Origin: Sarocladium kiliense
Taxonomy: Eukaryota > Ascomycota > Sordariomycetes > Hypocreales > Sarocladiaceae
DNA length: 64,000 nt
Reading direction: 5' to 3'
Assembly: GCA_030734395.1 (NCBI GenBank)
Contig: JAUZTG010000029.1
Span: 6,634,001-6,698,000, forward strand
The stretch's first letter is position 1, and every line of letters begins with the position of its first letter. A model generated the notes under the pieces. It made no database searches, was not told the origin of the DNA, and saw only the letters and a list, made by a program, of their open reading frames with translations. Positions 10,958 to 22,601 of the stretch are shown in pieces. Made by a program: the position numbers and the translations under genes.

Positions 10958-12212
10958 CCTGCCGCGGCAGCGTCCAAAGCGGATAAGATGTCTAGCTCGC
11001 GGCCTGCTGGGATATCAGTCTGGGTTGTTGAGGCTGAAGGCACGCGAATCAGAGTTGGCTTTGTGAGGAATATGTTTGGCTGTGTTTCTGCAGCTGACAA
11101 GTGGTCAGTCCGCACAGGATTCCCAGGGTGTGGTGCGGTTGGAGGTTGAAGGGAATGACGCGGTGGTGCCTAGTCGCCACCGCCAGCCCAGGGGGGATCC
11201 GCGCTCTAAAACGCGGGGTGACGGCGACTTTCCTTCGACTTATGTACATTCTCAGGTTGCCAGGAAGAAACCGCCGCATGTGAAGATACTTGCGACTGTG
11301 TTGTTTCTATCTGAACTATTGCTAGCCAAAAGCCCTTGTTCATTGTCCGTTGCACATAGCTCACGGCTCGCCTGAGCAACTCAGCACCATATCATCTCGA
11401 GTACATCGAGTGCACCCTCAATGGATGCATGGAATTCAGTCATGCATTATCGCTACCCATTACATTACATTACCAGAGCAGAGCTTTGGGGATAATGGGC
11501 TGGCCTGTGCTATCAGCAATCTCATTAGTTATGAATTTGCTGTTCTTATGTTTGCGGAGGGACAGGAGTGAGTGAACGATGCGCCGCCAGAAGTGCTTCA
11601 TTCCCATCTCAAGTACGGAGTAGTCAGGGGCAGTCAGATGCGGAAGTACACTGAGTAAGACTACAGAGGAGGCAGTATCTCCTTTCTGGGCTGATGCTTC
11701 CTGACTCTGGCTTGCACATCTTTGTAAGGGCCCTCCAAACTTCGTCAGGGAGGGCTAACACCGTGCATCGATACAATCTTTACGTCCCTTGCAGCGATTA
11801 TGCAACATGATGCAGCGCTCCTTCTTGCAAATACCGGAGCCTCTCTTTACCCCAACTCTGCTTGGGGTTCAGCAACTGGTGCTCCGAGGTGTCTGCCTAA
11901 GGCGAGGCGAAGCTGGTCGTGAGGCAGGAGTGGCCGACAGTGCACACCAGCTGGCCACAGCAGGAGCATGGCCGAACCTTTCCTTCTGCATCTGACCAAA
12001 TCTTCACCCGATTCCGCCTCTAGGACGGAGACGTCTCCTCTGCCCTTCTGCAAACTTTTTTGTTCTCGCTCATCCTGCACGACGTGGTCCTGAATTTCGG
12101 TCTCACCGCGCATCGTTTCCTACCAAAAGTCCGCTCTTCCCAAGTTTCTCCTTTCCACACAGGACTTTCTCGCTCTCTCACCTTGTAATTGTGGCCAAGG
12201 ACTACGCCTACC
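10958..12212. promoter_or_regulatory. Divergent region SEC15 / Mei2-like
   Basis: About 1.25 kb between two divergent starts. The half next to the Mei2-like gene is pyrimidine-rich on the plus strand (about 12000-12200), as is common just upstream of fungal start codons. No supported gene lies in it; a long 5' leader for the Mei2-like gene is plausible. Confidence 0.5.
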
Positions 12213-14785
12213 ATGGCTCAGCCACGGGATCATGCGTTTAGTCCAATCTCCGTTGGGTCTGCGAAGGATGCCGTAGAGTCTGTTGGAAGCACTCCAGACG
12301 TGACATTGGTGACGACAACTTCAAGCGATGTTGTTAACAAGGCGTCTTTACGAGACTACGTACCACAGCCGCCTCTGGACACTCCCAAATTGCCCAGTTC
12401 ACTGGGCAATCATCGTGACATTCCGCTTCCGCTTGATAAAGATCCTTTTGTCACGCCCATCCGAACAACCAGACTATCACCAACAGCCTCGACCTTCACC
12501 CCCTGTGCGGATTTGGACCTTGTGTCCTCCCGAAGCACTCCCGGGCCCATATCGAGCTCACTCAGCTCCGATCTAGGGTTGTCCCGAATCCTTCGGATTT
12601 CCGGAGAGAACACTGTTCTCCCCGCAGATGTTGATTCAGTGCTTTCGGTAAATGCACCTCCGTCGAAGGTGCCTCTCTCCCTTTTGCTGATGTGAAATCG
12701 ACAGTCATTGGAATCCCGCGATGGGATCCATCTCCATGGCAGAAACAGAGTCTTTGCCTCTGCGGGCAGTGTTCTGATCAGCTTCAGCGACATCAGAGAT
12801 TCGACCCGCGTGAAAGACAACTTCTGCCTCGTCCATGAAGATAACCATGTGGAGTTCGTCGAGACGCACAGAGGCAGCTTGGTAAGATGCTCATTGAGTC
12901 GGTTTTTTCTTCAGCGGAGTGGACTGATCCTCGGCCTTATCAGGATGATGTCGAGAAAGACCAAGACCACTCTGACAGAGGACAAGTCTTGGTCGTTGTT
13001 GCTTGTCCACCAACCACTAAACCCCACGAATCGCGCGTATGGGACACTGTAATTGCACTTCTCGAGACTCACGGTCGACTGTTTGCGCTCGTGAAGAAAA
13101 TGGCATTTTCTGATGCCACATTCCAAGCTGTTGCAGAATTTTGCAGCTCTTCTGCTGCCAGCCACGCACTTCATACGTATCGAGACGGGGTCACGACAAT
13201 GGTGAGTCGCTGCTCCTTCTCTAGCCTTCTTCGTTACCAGAGACTCAAGCTCCTTGAAGGGGTTGCGCCTCATGATCAGAACTTGGTCTCCAGGTCCGAT
13301 TCACACTGATTCAGAATTGGTGTCGCTGTTTCAAGAGCTGCAGACCCCCTCGACCGGCTTTGACAGCGGCTTATCAGGGCGAGATCCAATCAGCAGGCAA
13401 ACACGAACAGCCCCAGCTCATGCTGGACCGGGCTTTCCGGTGTATCCCTTCGTTTTCTCGCCTCAATACACCAATGGAGCTCCTTACCTGCTCGATCGAT
13501 ATCCTGGCACTCCACAAGCGCTTCCGCTGGGTCCCCTTTCGCCAATGACACCTCTCTCCCCTGGATATCGAATGATCCGCTCCATCTATCACTCGCCCCC
13601 TTCTCCCGCGTTGACCTCGCCGCACTCCTCTAGTCCTTCCCGAGCTGCATCAGGCTACATAAGCTCTGACGGACGCCGTCAAAATGCGGCGAGGGTCGCA
13701 AGGGCCAATCACGGGGCTGGGAGTCACCACAATCACGTGGACACAGCCCGTATTCGCGAGGGGATTGACGTCCGGACCACGGTATCAGCCGACATAGCCT
13801 GCTTTCCAGTATTTATTTAGTGCTAACTACAGCAGATCATGCTCCGCAATATCCCGAACAAGGTTGACCAAGCTATGCTCAAGAGATTGGTAGATGAATC
13901 TAGCTGGGGCAAATACGATTTCATGTACCTTCGCATCGACTTCGCGAATGATTGCAAGTGGGTCAGGCTTCCAGCCCTTCATCTTCAATCGTCTGACTGT
14001 AACGTAGTGTCGGCTACGCTTTCATCAATTTTGTCGATGTACGTCTTCATCTGCCCGCAAACAACACTCCACTAACTTCAACAGCCTCTCGACATTGTAG
14101 ACGTGGGTACAAAAGTTCAAATCATCGTGCCAGACTGACAACCACTTCAGTTTGTCGAAGCTCGTGGAAATCAGAGATGGTAAGTTGAACACTATCACCA
14201 GGACTGTGAAGGAATGGGTCTGACATCTTACGTGTGTAGGAACTGCTTCAAGAGTGATAAAGTGGCAGAGATTTCCTACGCAAGTAAGCGTCTATTTCGG
14301 TCTGTCCAGGGTCTCGTACTGAAAGCATGGAATAGCGATCCAAGGAAAGGACTGTTTGGTTCAGAAGTTCCGCAACAGCTCCGTGATGCTTGAAGCTCCG
14401 CACTATCGTCCCAAGGTGATTCCTGTACTGCCCAAAAGTTCCTTCGAGTACACTGCTGATTGAGCTAAGCTCTATTTCACCTCCAATGGACCTATGCCGG
14501 AGCTAGCTGGCCAGGAAGAGTCTTTTCCAGAACCAGACAACCAGTCTAAGATGAAGAGAAGCTGCGAGAATGCTGAGCATGTTGGTGAGTTGGCCCCACG
14601 AAACACCACTGGGCCTTTACAAGTCCACTTACAATTTGACAGGCCTCTTCACCCCAAATGCTGGCCAGCACTTCCGAGATGAGCAACGACGCCGGCGTTC
14701 TCAGTACGATCGCGGTACCAGGCTTGCAGCTCTCGAGGAATACGACTATGACACCGCTGTCCATCACCTTTGTGGAGCAAATTAA
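12213..14785 (+). CDS. Mei2-like RNA-binding protein (RRM_2 domain)
   Basis: Relative of fission yeast Mei2, an RNA-binding regulator of meiosis. The C-terminal RRM is spread over several small exons: IMLRNIPNKVDQAMLKRLVD, SSWGKYDFMYLRIDFANDC, VGYAFINFVD, EARGNQRWNCFKSDKVAEIS, YATIQGKDCLVQKFRNSSVM and EAPHYRPKLYFTSNG. An earlier RRM-like part reads AGSVLISFSDIRD. Resolved exons are 12213-12647, 12705-12881 and 12944-13201; the fourth starts somewhere near 13270-13345 and its acceptor is not settled. A Pro/Ser-rich linker (PHSSSPSRAASGYISSDG) lies between. The last exon ends at 14785 with a basic, Arg-rich tail. About ten introns make this the most interrupted gene here. Whether it controls meiosis in this fungus is inference. 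Confidence 0.9.
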
Positions 14786-15085
14786 AGCCAACGAACGATT
14801 GACTCCAGAATCGGCTTGTCTAAGTTGAAGGATCAGACCTGGAGAAATTATGCGATCTTTTGCTCATTCATCCAACATTTTGCTGTTTGGGGTGTACCGA
14901 TGGTTCGGTGCCACTGAGGTAGCTTACAGGAGGATTGGAGGACTAAAGCAACAATCTAATAACAACACAAGTGCTTGTATTTCAAAGGTCGCTAAGGTGA
15001 AGATTAAAGTGGTACCAAACTCCTTCTGCACCCAGTCCGACCAACATGGTAGAAGTGTTGCCCCTGAGTTGGCATATCGCCTTTA

Positions 15086-17605
15086 TCATAAAGAAAAAGG
15101 ATGTTCAGGTAGAGCAGGCAGGGGTTTGCGGGTGTTATGTTGATCAGATGCCGGCAAACGCGAAGACGATCCTTCAGCCACGATATCCTGGTAATTGAAA
15201 TCCTCTTCTACTTGAGCCCTGGGCGTGGGAGGAGGTGATGGTCGGTAAAGGCGAGAATGTGCTGCGTGATATTGGGACTCGGACCTGGTGTCTTCCGTTT
15301 CGAAAGATATATCTTCACTTTGATCCGCGCCTGCACCGTTAATTGATTCGGGTGTCATTAACCGGACTGCGGGTATGTGCGAGGACATGGTCGTGTCCGT
15401 CAAAGATGTCCCCAGTCTCTGAGCAACATTGGCATGAACTCGAGGAGAAGCGAGACCAGTGACATCCCCGTTATGGTGTGGATGGGTCAGATATGGCAAA
15501 GGAACACCCCTGGAGAAAATGACCAAGAAGAGACATGAGAGTAGGAGAACAGCTTGCGCAATGGCCATACGCTTCTGGAAGACAACTTCATCTGCAAGAA
15601 GATTGAGCCTTGCACTGAGTGCAACCGCATCCTGCTCGTTTCGGTCTCTTTGAGACTCAAGTGCTTGTAGAGTTGACTGCAGAAGGTGCTCGTACTGCTC
15701 ACGCATTGTTCGCAACTCAGAGAACATCGTGCTGTTCAGCACTTCGAGTGAGCTGGTTATACGCTGTGACTGTTGCTGCTCCATCCGTTGCATCGCTTCC
15801 TGAACGTGACGAGACTGATCCTCGATGTACTTCATAGAGAGTGTCAGATTTGACTCTACTTGGATCAAACGCTTGGTGATAGAATTGAAAAACCCTTCTT
15901 GAACTGTGGGTGATGCGGAAGCAGCATTTGATGTCGGTGTTCCGCGACTTCTCGCGCCAGGGCTACCGGACTGTGGATGTTTGGTTGCTTGGCTCGCCTG
16001 AGTAATTTTTGAGGGATTCTCGGTAGCTGGCTTCGGCTCACCGGAAGACTTGTCAGTCGACGATGAAACACTTGCCGAGTTCCGTGCCTGGTCTGTTGCA
16101 TGCTGGGTGGGCGAGCCCCGGTTTGATGAGCTTGCATGCACTACTGGCTGATCTGATATGGTAGCATTGCCTATTGAGGCCCCAGGCTCCATGCCCTGAC
16201 TGAATGAATGATGGGGCGATGCGGTAATATCTGAGCCGGTTTGTGTCATATTTTGTGTACGTCTTCCAGTTTCTGTTGGAGACAGCTGTGTCGGTAACGC
16301 TGGACAAGTTGCCGCGAAGATCGCGAATAAATCCATAGACGTCATAGCATTTTCGGAGGGCACAGGGTCCGGGCTCATTGTCTGGCTTTCCTGGGTAGAA
16401 GACGACTCAGATACACTTGCAACACTGCTCTCTGTCACAGAATCCTCGCATTGCCTGGCTTCACGGTCGTCGTCTTCAACCGTGTCCTCCCCGGGAGTCC
16501 CATCCGCTTCTTTCCAAGAATCTAGCATCCTGGTTCCATGGATTCGAATGAGGGAAACGGGACAGTAGTACTCATTACCGTAATGTGTAAGGAACTCAAT
16601 CCGAACATATCTAGCCCAGATTTGTGGGTTTTCGACTAGGAAGGCCTGGATGTCTCTGGAGTTTCGGGCTTCAAAAGTTCCCAACTCTGTCCATTTGTCG
16701 ACCTTCACCGGGTACCTGTCGCTCACGCTGACTCTGAAGTGTCGGATCATGCTGGAGAAGAATTCGAAATTGGCAATCACAACAGTATCCAGTAAGATGT
16801 CGTCGCTGAGTTCAACAATAACGAATTTGTTCTCTCGTCCACATTCGAGGAGCATGTAGGAATCCTTATTCTCGACCAGAAGGGCCTTGGGGTTCTTGGT
16901 TCCCGAGCCTGTTTTGAGTATAGTCGCCCCAGCATCGAACGAAGAATACGAGAACCGTTCTTTGCAAGTCTTGCCAGCATCCTTGCTACGGTGTTTCTTG
17001 TCCTGGTCATATGCGATCGCAGGATCACGCGCATGCCCCTCTGGCGTGCCAACAGGTTCATCGTTGCCTCGGCCCTGGCTGTTCGCTTGCGGTTGTGCGT
17101 ACTCGCCAAAATCGAGCGCAATCTCTTCCTCGTCACCCCAGGCGGTGCCAGTATCATCGGGCAATCGGCGATCACCAGGCTTCAGGGGCTCGGGCCCTCT
17201 GCGGGAGCGCAGCTCTTGCGGGTCTTGGCCCGTGCGCTTGAGCATTTCCTCCTTCCAATCCTCAAAAGACATGAAGGGGGGTCCAGCTGCGCCAGCCATG
17301 GAGGCTTCATGTCCGTCAACCGTCGCGGATGGGATTGCTGGAGGCGTGGACGGTGCTTCTCTATGTGCATGGCTCGAGTTCGAAGTCGCAGTACCACTCT
17401 CGCCAATCTGTGCACCTGTCGAGCAGATTGCTGGCGGAGTATGTGTCACATAGTTGACCGCTTGCGCCTCGCATTTCCCGGTCTCTATCGCATGATGTGG
17501 CCGTCGAGGGTCGGAATGTGATATAGTCGGGAGGTCAGTACATCCAGCACTGGACGACAAGAGCACCAACAAGAGGGCGTCGCGCAAGCGGTTACCCATT
17601 CGCAT
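15086..17605 (-). CDS. SLP1: SUN-like domain protein SLP1
   Basis: Single-exon frame of 839 aa. The N-terminus is a signal peptide (MRMGNRLRDALLLVLLSSSA); a second ATG two codons in is equally possible. Near residue 110 is PPFMSFEDWKEEMLKR, a motif seen just before the SUN-like domain in SLP1/OPT proteins. The SUN-like domain follows (about 218-360): FSYSSFDAGATILKTGSG, YMLLECGRENKFVIVELSDD, VVIANFEFFSSMIRHFRVSV and YGNEYYCPVSLIRIHGTRM. A Ser/Thr-rich spacer, a coiled-coil-like stretch and one membrane segment (about 677-697, VLLLSCLFLVIF) come next. In yeast, Slp1 sits in the ER membrane and with Emp65 protects folding proteins. It converges with the Mei2-like gene 300 bp away. It is the last intact gene before the AT-rich island. 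Confidence 0.93.
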   Translation of the reverse strand: MRMGNRLRDALLLVLLSSSAGCTDLPTISHSDPRRPHHAIETGKCEAQAVNYVTHTPPAICSTGAQIGESGTATSNSSHAHREAPSTPPAIPSATVDGHEASMAGAAGPPFMSFEDWKEEMLKRTGQDPQELRSRRGPEPLKPGDRRLPDDTGTAWGDEEEIALDFGEYAQPQANSQGRGNDEPVGTPEGHARDPAIAYDQDKKHRSKDAGKTCKERFSYSSFDAGATILKTGSGTKNPKALLVENKDSYMLLECGRENKFVIVELSDDILLDTVVIANFEFFSSMIRHFRVSVSDRYPVKVDKWTELGTFEARNSRDIQAFLVENPQIWARYVRIEFLTHYGNEYYCPVSLIRIHGTRMLDSWKEADGTPGEDTVEDDDREARQCEDSVTESSVASVSESSSTQESQTMSPDPVPSENAMTSMDLFAIFAATCPALPTQLSPTETGRRTQNMTQTGSDITASPHHSFSQGMEPGASIGNATISDQPVVHASSSNRGSPTQHATDQARNSASVSSSTDKSSGEPKPATENPSKITQASQATKHPQSGSPGARSRGTPTSNAASASPTVQEGFFNSITKRLIQVESNLTLSMKYIEDQSRHVQEAMQRMEQQQSQRITSSLEVLNSTMFSELRTMREQYEHLLQSTLQALESQRDRNEQDAVALSARLNLLADEVVFQKRMAIAQAVLLLSCLFLVIFSRGVPLPYLTHPHHNGDVTGLASPRVHANVAQRLGTSLTDTTMSSHIPAVRLMTPESINGAGADQSEDISFETEDTRSESQYHAAHSRLYRPSPPPTPRAQVEEDFNYQDIVAEGSSSRLPASDQHNTRKPLPALPEHPFSL

Positions 17606-18480
17606 ATCCGCGGGGCATATTTCGTCCGTGATAATAGACTTGTCAGCGAGCAGCTCGGGACGCTCGAGTGGATGGCAAGTTCTGGGTAGTTTAAGCTGCC
17701 CTTCGGCGTGACAGTATGAGCTATGGTACCGCGAGCTATGGTGGGTCTGGAAATTGATTTCCCCTACCCTGTATGTATTCGGACGAATGTTTGTGAGCCT
17801 TGTGCCTTCAATGACCTCTACAAATATGGGTTTTTATATTCCTGAGCACCATGCAATGCTGCAAAAGACTTCCTCCACCATGATCTCAGCTTGCACATTC
17901 TCCCAAACGAAGTACTCTATTAGATAGGCTGACACAAGTTCGTTCAACATCTGATCTAGTGACAGCACCGGAACCTCGTCGCAACCAACAGATATCTCCG
18001 TAAAGTAGATATTAGCCCACAGGATGCTCAATTGACAAAACGCACAGCATTATCTACTATACTAGCTTTTAGCTGAGGTTCATATCGAAGGTGCTAACAT
18101 CAGCTCAGATGAACCATGACACTGTTGGTACTGGATTCTGGTGTACGAAGTCCATGATGACGCTGACGGTGACTCGTTGCCAAGATCCGAGATTGATACG
18201 TGAGACTACGCGAGAACAATATTCATTGCATAAGTCATAAGAGGCTCGCTGCAGACATTGATACACGAGGACAAATATATGGAAGGAATCATAGAGAGGG
18301 GCAGAGAGAGCATTGACAAAGGCAGGGAAGGTTAGAGAAATAACTTCATCAGTCAACATCTACCTCATCTTGGATTTCTGCTATCTATGCGCCCGCAAGC
18401 TGGGTTCCCTCGAAACCTGGCATTTGACCAGAATTGGGTTTCCAACCTCAATTATGAGTTGAATCAATAGAGTTAGTAAA
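17606..18480. other. SLP1 upstream region grading into the AT-rich island
   Basis: About 875 bp of mixed composition. It should hold the SLP1 promoter. Two open frames of 65 and 84 codons on the minus strand (17834-18031 and 18105-18359) show no motif and I do not call them genes. Base composition turns clearly AT-rich after about 18480. Confidence 0.5.
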
Positions 18481-19600
18481 TCGTCTAACAATGCGAGTAC
18501 CTACATCTCCCGGTTGATGAGGTAAGTACCAGCAGAGCTATAATAGCATAATTATTTATATTTAGAAGTACTAAACTAGGCATTATCGTGGCCGTTATAA
18601 ATTAGATTCAGTAGCAAGTTTTGATAATATCGCTTAGTATATTTCATAGAATACAAATGACGTAGTGTAGAGTTACTTTAACACTAATTTCAAGCTTATG
18701 GCTTTCATATATGCTGAAACAATCGAACAAAATCTAGAAACTACATAGTTAGTATAGACACTTATGGTAGCAACTAACAACTGTATTAGGTATAGTCATT
18801 GAAAGAATAATTATCCAGGTTCGATTGAAATAATTAGCAATTTCCTCAGTTCAGGCTTCTAATTAAATAGGTTAAATAACCATTTCCCACTAACTCACTA
18901 TTGAGTTATGAGTTAGAGTTACGGTTGTGATTTGAGTCATAATCCAATTAACTTATAAAGTAATAACTACTTTTAAGTTCTTAAATTAATAATTACATAC
19001 TCATATTTATTAACTTATTACTTATCATATCACTTAGCGAATAATTAAGTTATTGTTCTTCTAACTGTATGAGTTAAAAACTTATGTTATAACTCATCGA
19101 GTGACTCAAATCACAACCCTGATTGCTACTAACTCATAATAGTAGAGAATTAACACTGATAGCAACTAGTTTAGTAACTGATATATATCCCTAGGATAAA
19201 ATACACGTAATAGATTAACACCCATAGTACGCTCTTTAATACAAGATAGCTATAAAGCATTCTGTAAGCTTATTAAAAGAGCTATAGTTCTGAACTATTT
19301 AAGTCTCGCTTACGATGCTAGAAACCTTATAGTAGCTTGTAAATCAGATATTAATTAGTTAGTTTTAGCTCGTAGAGTTAGCAAGTAGGGAACTCAACTA
19401 TTAAATGGAGCAGTTATGAGTTAATATAAACGGGTCAGTTACTAAATCTAATGACGCTAATAGTTAATACAGTTTAAAGTTAGTTTCAGCCACTGTAACT
19501 AGTATGGCTGCGAACTGATTTCGCGACCTCGAGGAAAACTACACACATTTAGTTTTCACAGCTATGGTGATCAAGGCTGTAAAAGTAGCTTGTGGTAATT

Positions 19601-19933
19601 CAGGGTTATGAATTAACTCATGGATCAAACTCATTGAGTTAGTATATGAGTTACTAATTAAGGTAAGATTAACTTAATTGCTTATCTCTTTTAAAATATA
19701 TTATTTTGTATACAATTAGTAAAAGTAACCTATTAATTATTAGAGTGGCTTGTTATTAATAAGCTACTTATAGCTTTTATATAAAAATATTACGAATCAA
19801 TTACCTTAATTTACTAAATGCTGTCCATTGAGTTAAAACTAACTTTAAGTTAGTAGTTGAGCTACTAACTTACCAACTTAATGAGTTAAAAACTCGATGA
19901 GTTACTCCATAAGTTACTAAAGTCACAACCCTG
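19601..19933. mobile_element. MITE-like element, hAT-like ends (333 bp)
   Basis: Starts CAGGGTTATGA and ends with GTCACAACCCTG, an inverted pair with one mismatch. The inside is made of GAGTTA/TAACTC words and shows no coding frame. The flanking 8 bp do not match, so the boundaries rest on the ends alone. Confidence 0.6.
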
Positions 19934-20187
19934 TTAGACTTAGTAGCTAAGTTATCTATAGCTGTTACAGTTATGTACTTGGCCAATTTATTCATACAGA
20001 TATCATAGCTGATTTAGGTACATTATTTAAAATAATTAGATAACTAGTAATCCAGCAGTAAGCATATTACTAAGCATGCGTTATCAATGTCGTTTGATAA
20101 GTTCGTAAATCCTGTATTAATATATCTATTAACTTAAGACTTATAAGTAATGATTTGTCTTTTCTAATAATTATGAGTAGTCTATCT

Positions 20188-20376
20188 CAGGGTTGTGAAC
20201 TGAGTTAGTAGTAGCACTGAGTGTAGTTGCTACGTAGTTAGTTGTAGTTAATAGTTTTAATAACTACGTCCAACTGAGTTACTCACTGAGTAACTATATA
20301 ATTAAATATAGTAACTACGTAATAACTACGTAGTTACTCATTTACTCACTACGTAGTAACTCAAATCAAAACCCTG
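20188..20376. mobile_element. MITE-like element, hAT-like ends (189 bp)
   Basis: Starts CAGGGTTGTGAAC and ends TCAAAACCCTG. The inside is nearly palindromic in ACTACGTAGTAAC-type words. The 8-bp flanks (GTCTATCT and GTTTGTAG) are not a convincing duplication. Confidence 0.6.
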
Positions 20377-20861
20377 GTTTGTAGTCATTATAAATAAACT
20401 GCACTATTCCGTAATTTGTAGCAGAGCTGTGAGATTAGTCTGTATTTATAGTACTGTAGTTAACTAATAACTACTGTGGTTCGTAGTTTAGTCAGGAGTG
20501 TGATGAAGTACAATAGTAGAAAGTGACTAATTACTATAATCGTTAATGTAGTTAGTATAGTCACTATAAGCTACACGAATGAAAATATAGTTAATAGCCC
20601 TTACATCTAAACTTATATATAGTAGTCATAGCTTTAAATTTATCTATAGCTATGACCAGGGTTGTGAATTTGAGTTGTATTTAGTAGTTAGTAGTTAACT
20701 GACTACTAACTAATATAGTTAATTGCTAACTATTAACTACAGTAATTAGTAACTTTACTTAGTAAATTTAATGACTAATGTAGTTGGGCGTTATTATTAA
20801 CTACTGTAGTTAGTAATTTTAGTTAGTGAATTCATTAACTATAGTTATTAGCAGGGCTGTG

Positions 20862-21215
20862 ATTTGAGTTACTCAAGTAGTAACTCATTGAGTTATGAGT
20901 TACTAATTGAGTTAAAATTAACTTAAGTCTCAAATAATAGCCTATTTGAGTATATGAGTTATTCATTGATTTAAATTTAATTTAATTACCTATCTCTATT
21001 AAGACCGCTCATTTTAGTATATAAGTAATGGTATAGTAAGACTATCTATTGATAACTATAACATCCTCTTAGCATACATTTGATAATAATAATTATAATA
21101 AAAACACTACTAAGTAGTGACTTGAGTTACTGATTAACTCATTGAGTTAGTACTTGAGTTAGTAAATTTAGTAACTTAATGAGTTACTACTTGAGTAACT
21201 TAAATCACAACACTG
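20862..21215. mobile_element. MITE-like element, hAT-like ends (354 bp)
   Basis: Starts CAGGGCTGTGATTT and ends AAATCACAACACTG. The TIR carries one change on each side. The inverted similarity seems to run on into the flanks, so the insertion may sit inside an older copy of the same family. Confidence 0.55.
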
Positions 21216-21663
21216 TTAGTAACTATAACTTATAGTGTAGTTAGTTTAGTTAGTAGTAACTCTACTAACTACAGTTTACTAACTAATGCTTATAAACAAG
21301 GTAATAATAGATTTTTTATAATAAACATAGACTATATAATTAACCTCATTTTGGCTTATATTTTATTATTATGTATATATTAGGCAAGTTACTATTAACT
21401 AAGATATAATAGTATATAGAAAACTGTAGTTATCACGTTAGTTAGTAGATTTATTGACTAATGTAGCTAGGGGTTATTGCTAACTACAGTAGTTACTAAT
21501 TTAATAACTAACTCACAAGCCTGGATATCACTGGCTTAAAAATTTACAATTATATCTGATATGTATCTATACTTGTGCTGCTTATATGAGTTAACAAACT
21601 ACTACTTAGTTTAGTGTAGTTACTACAGTAGTTACTTTACTATATCCTGCAGTTTGTAGTAAC

Positions 21664-22066
21664 CAGGGTTGTGATCTTAGTAACTCGTTAAGTTACTAAT
21701 TGTACTGACGTAAATATTAACTTAATAACTTATGAATTACTAATTGCCTAATCAGTTAATTAACCTGCTACTCAACTACTAACTTAATAGATTAATAAAT
21801 TACTAATCAACTTATGCTAACTTATTAACTTAATCTAACTTAATTGATAACCTAATTCATAGCTTATTTAGTGACTTGACTTATTACGTAGTAGTTCTTT
21901 TACTATAATAATTATAATTTAATGTATTCTAATAAGGTATTATAGTTACTAGTACATAATCTTACTATACCACAGGTTTTATACTAAAATGAGCTATTTT
22001 AATAGATATAAATAGTTAAGTTAATTTCAACTCAATGAGTAACTCATGAGTTAATTCCACAAGCTT
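21664..22066. mobile_element. MITE-like element with possible 8-bp target duplication
   Basis: Starts CAGGGTTGTGATCTTAG and ends CCACAAGCTT. GTAGTAAC stands directly before it (21656-21663) and after it (22067-22074), which fits the 8-bp duplication of hAT transposition. The caution is that GTAGTAAC is a frequent word in this island, and the final G of the TIR would overlap the duplication. Confidence 0.55.
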
Positions 22067-22503
22067 GTAGTAACTAATAACTACTGTTACTTACAAGTTA
22101 CAACGGTAGTTACTATCAGGGCTGTAAAAGTGAGTTGTTGTCAGTAGTTAGTGACTCTAGTTAGTAAATTTCATAACTACCGTATTTCGTAACCAATGGC
22201 CCTGGTTTGTAGTCAGTAAATATGAGCGTCTGACGATAAGGGTCGTGATTTAACTACTATGGTTACTTAATTAGTACGATAAGCCATACCAGAGATTTCT
22301 ATTTTGCCTAACCGACTAGCTTCAGTAGTCTAACTATTGGTCAACGTCAAACCGTGCTTGTAACTGGGGTTGTAATAAAGCTAGTCATAGCCAGAGTCTT
22401 GGAACAAACTTAAAGAGTTAAACACTTTAGATTAGTAAAAGTAATTGTTTGACCTGGTAGCTTCATGAGGGATCCGGAACTTTTAGCTCATAATTGTTAG
22501 TCT

Positions 22504-22601
22504 CAGGGTTGTGAATTAGTTACTAACGTAGTAACTACTGTAGTTACTAACTACATTAGTTCGTAGTTAGCAATTAACTACAACTCAAATGCACAACCCT
22601 G
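22504..22601. mobile_element. 98-bp hAT-like MITE with perfect 8-bp target duplication
   Basis: The best preserved member of the family. Its ends are CAGGGTTGTG and CACAACCCTG, exact inverse complements. GTTAGTCT flanks it on both sides (22496-22503 and 22602-22609). Eight-base duplications and ends beginning CAGGG are typical of the hAT superfamily. At 98 bp it has no coding capacity and is largely palindromic, so it would need a transposase from elsewhere. Confidence 0.85.
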
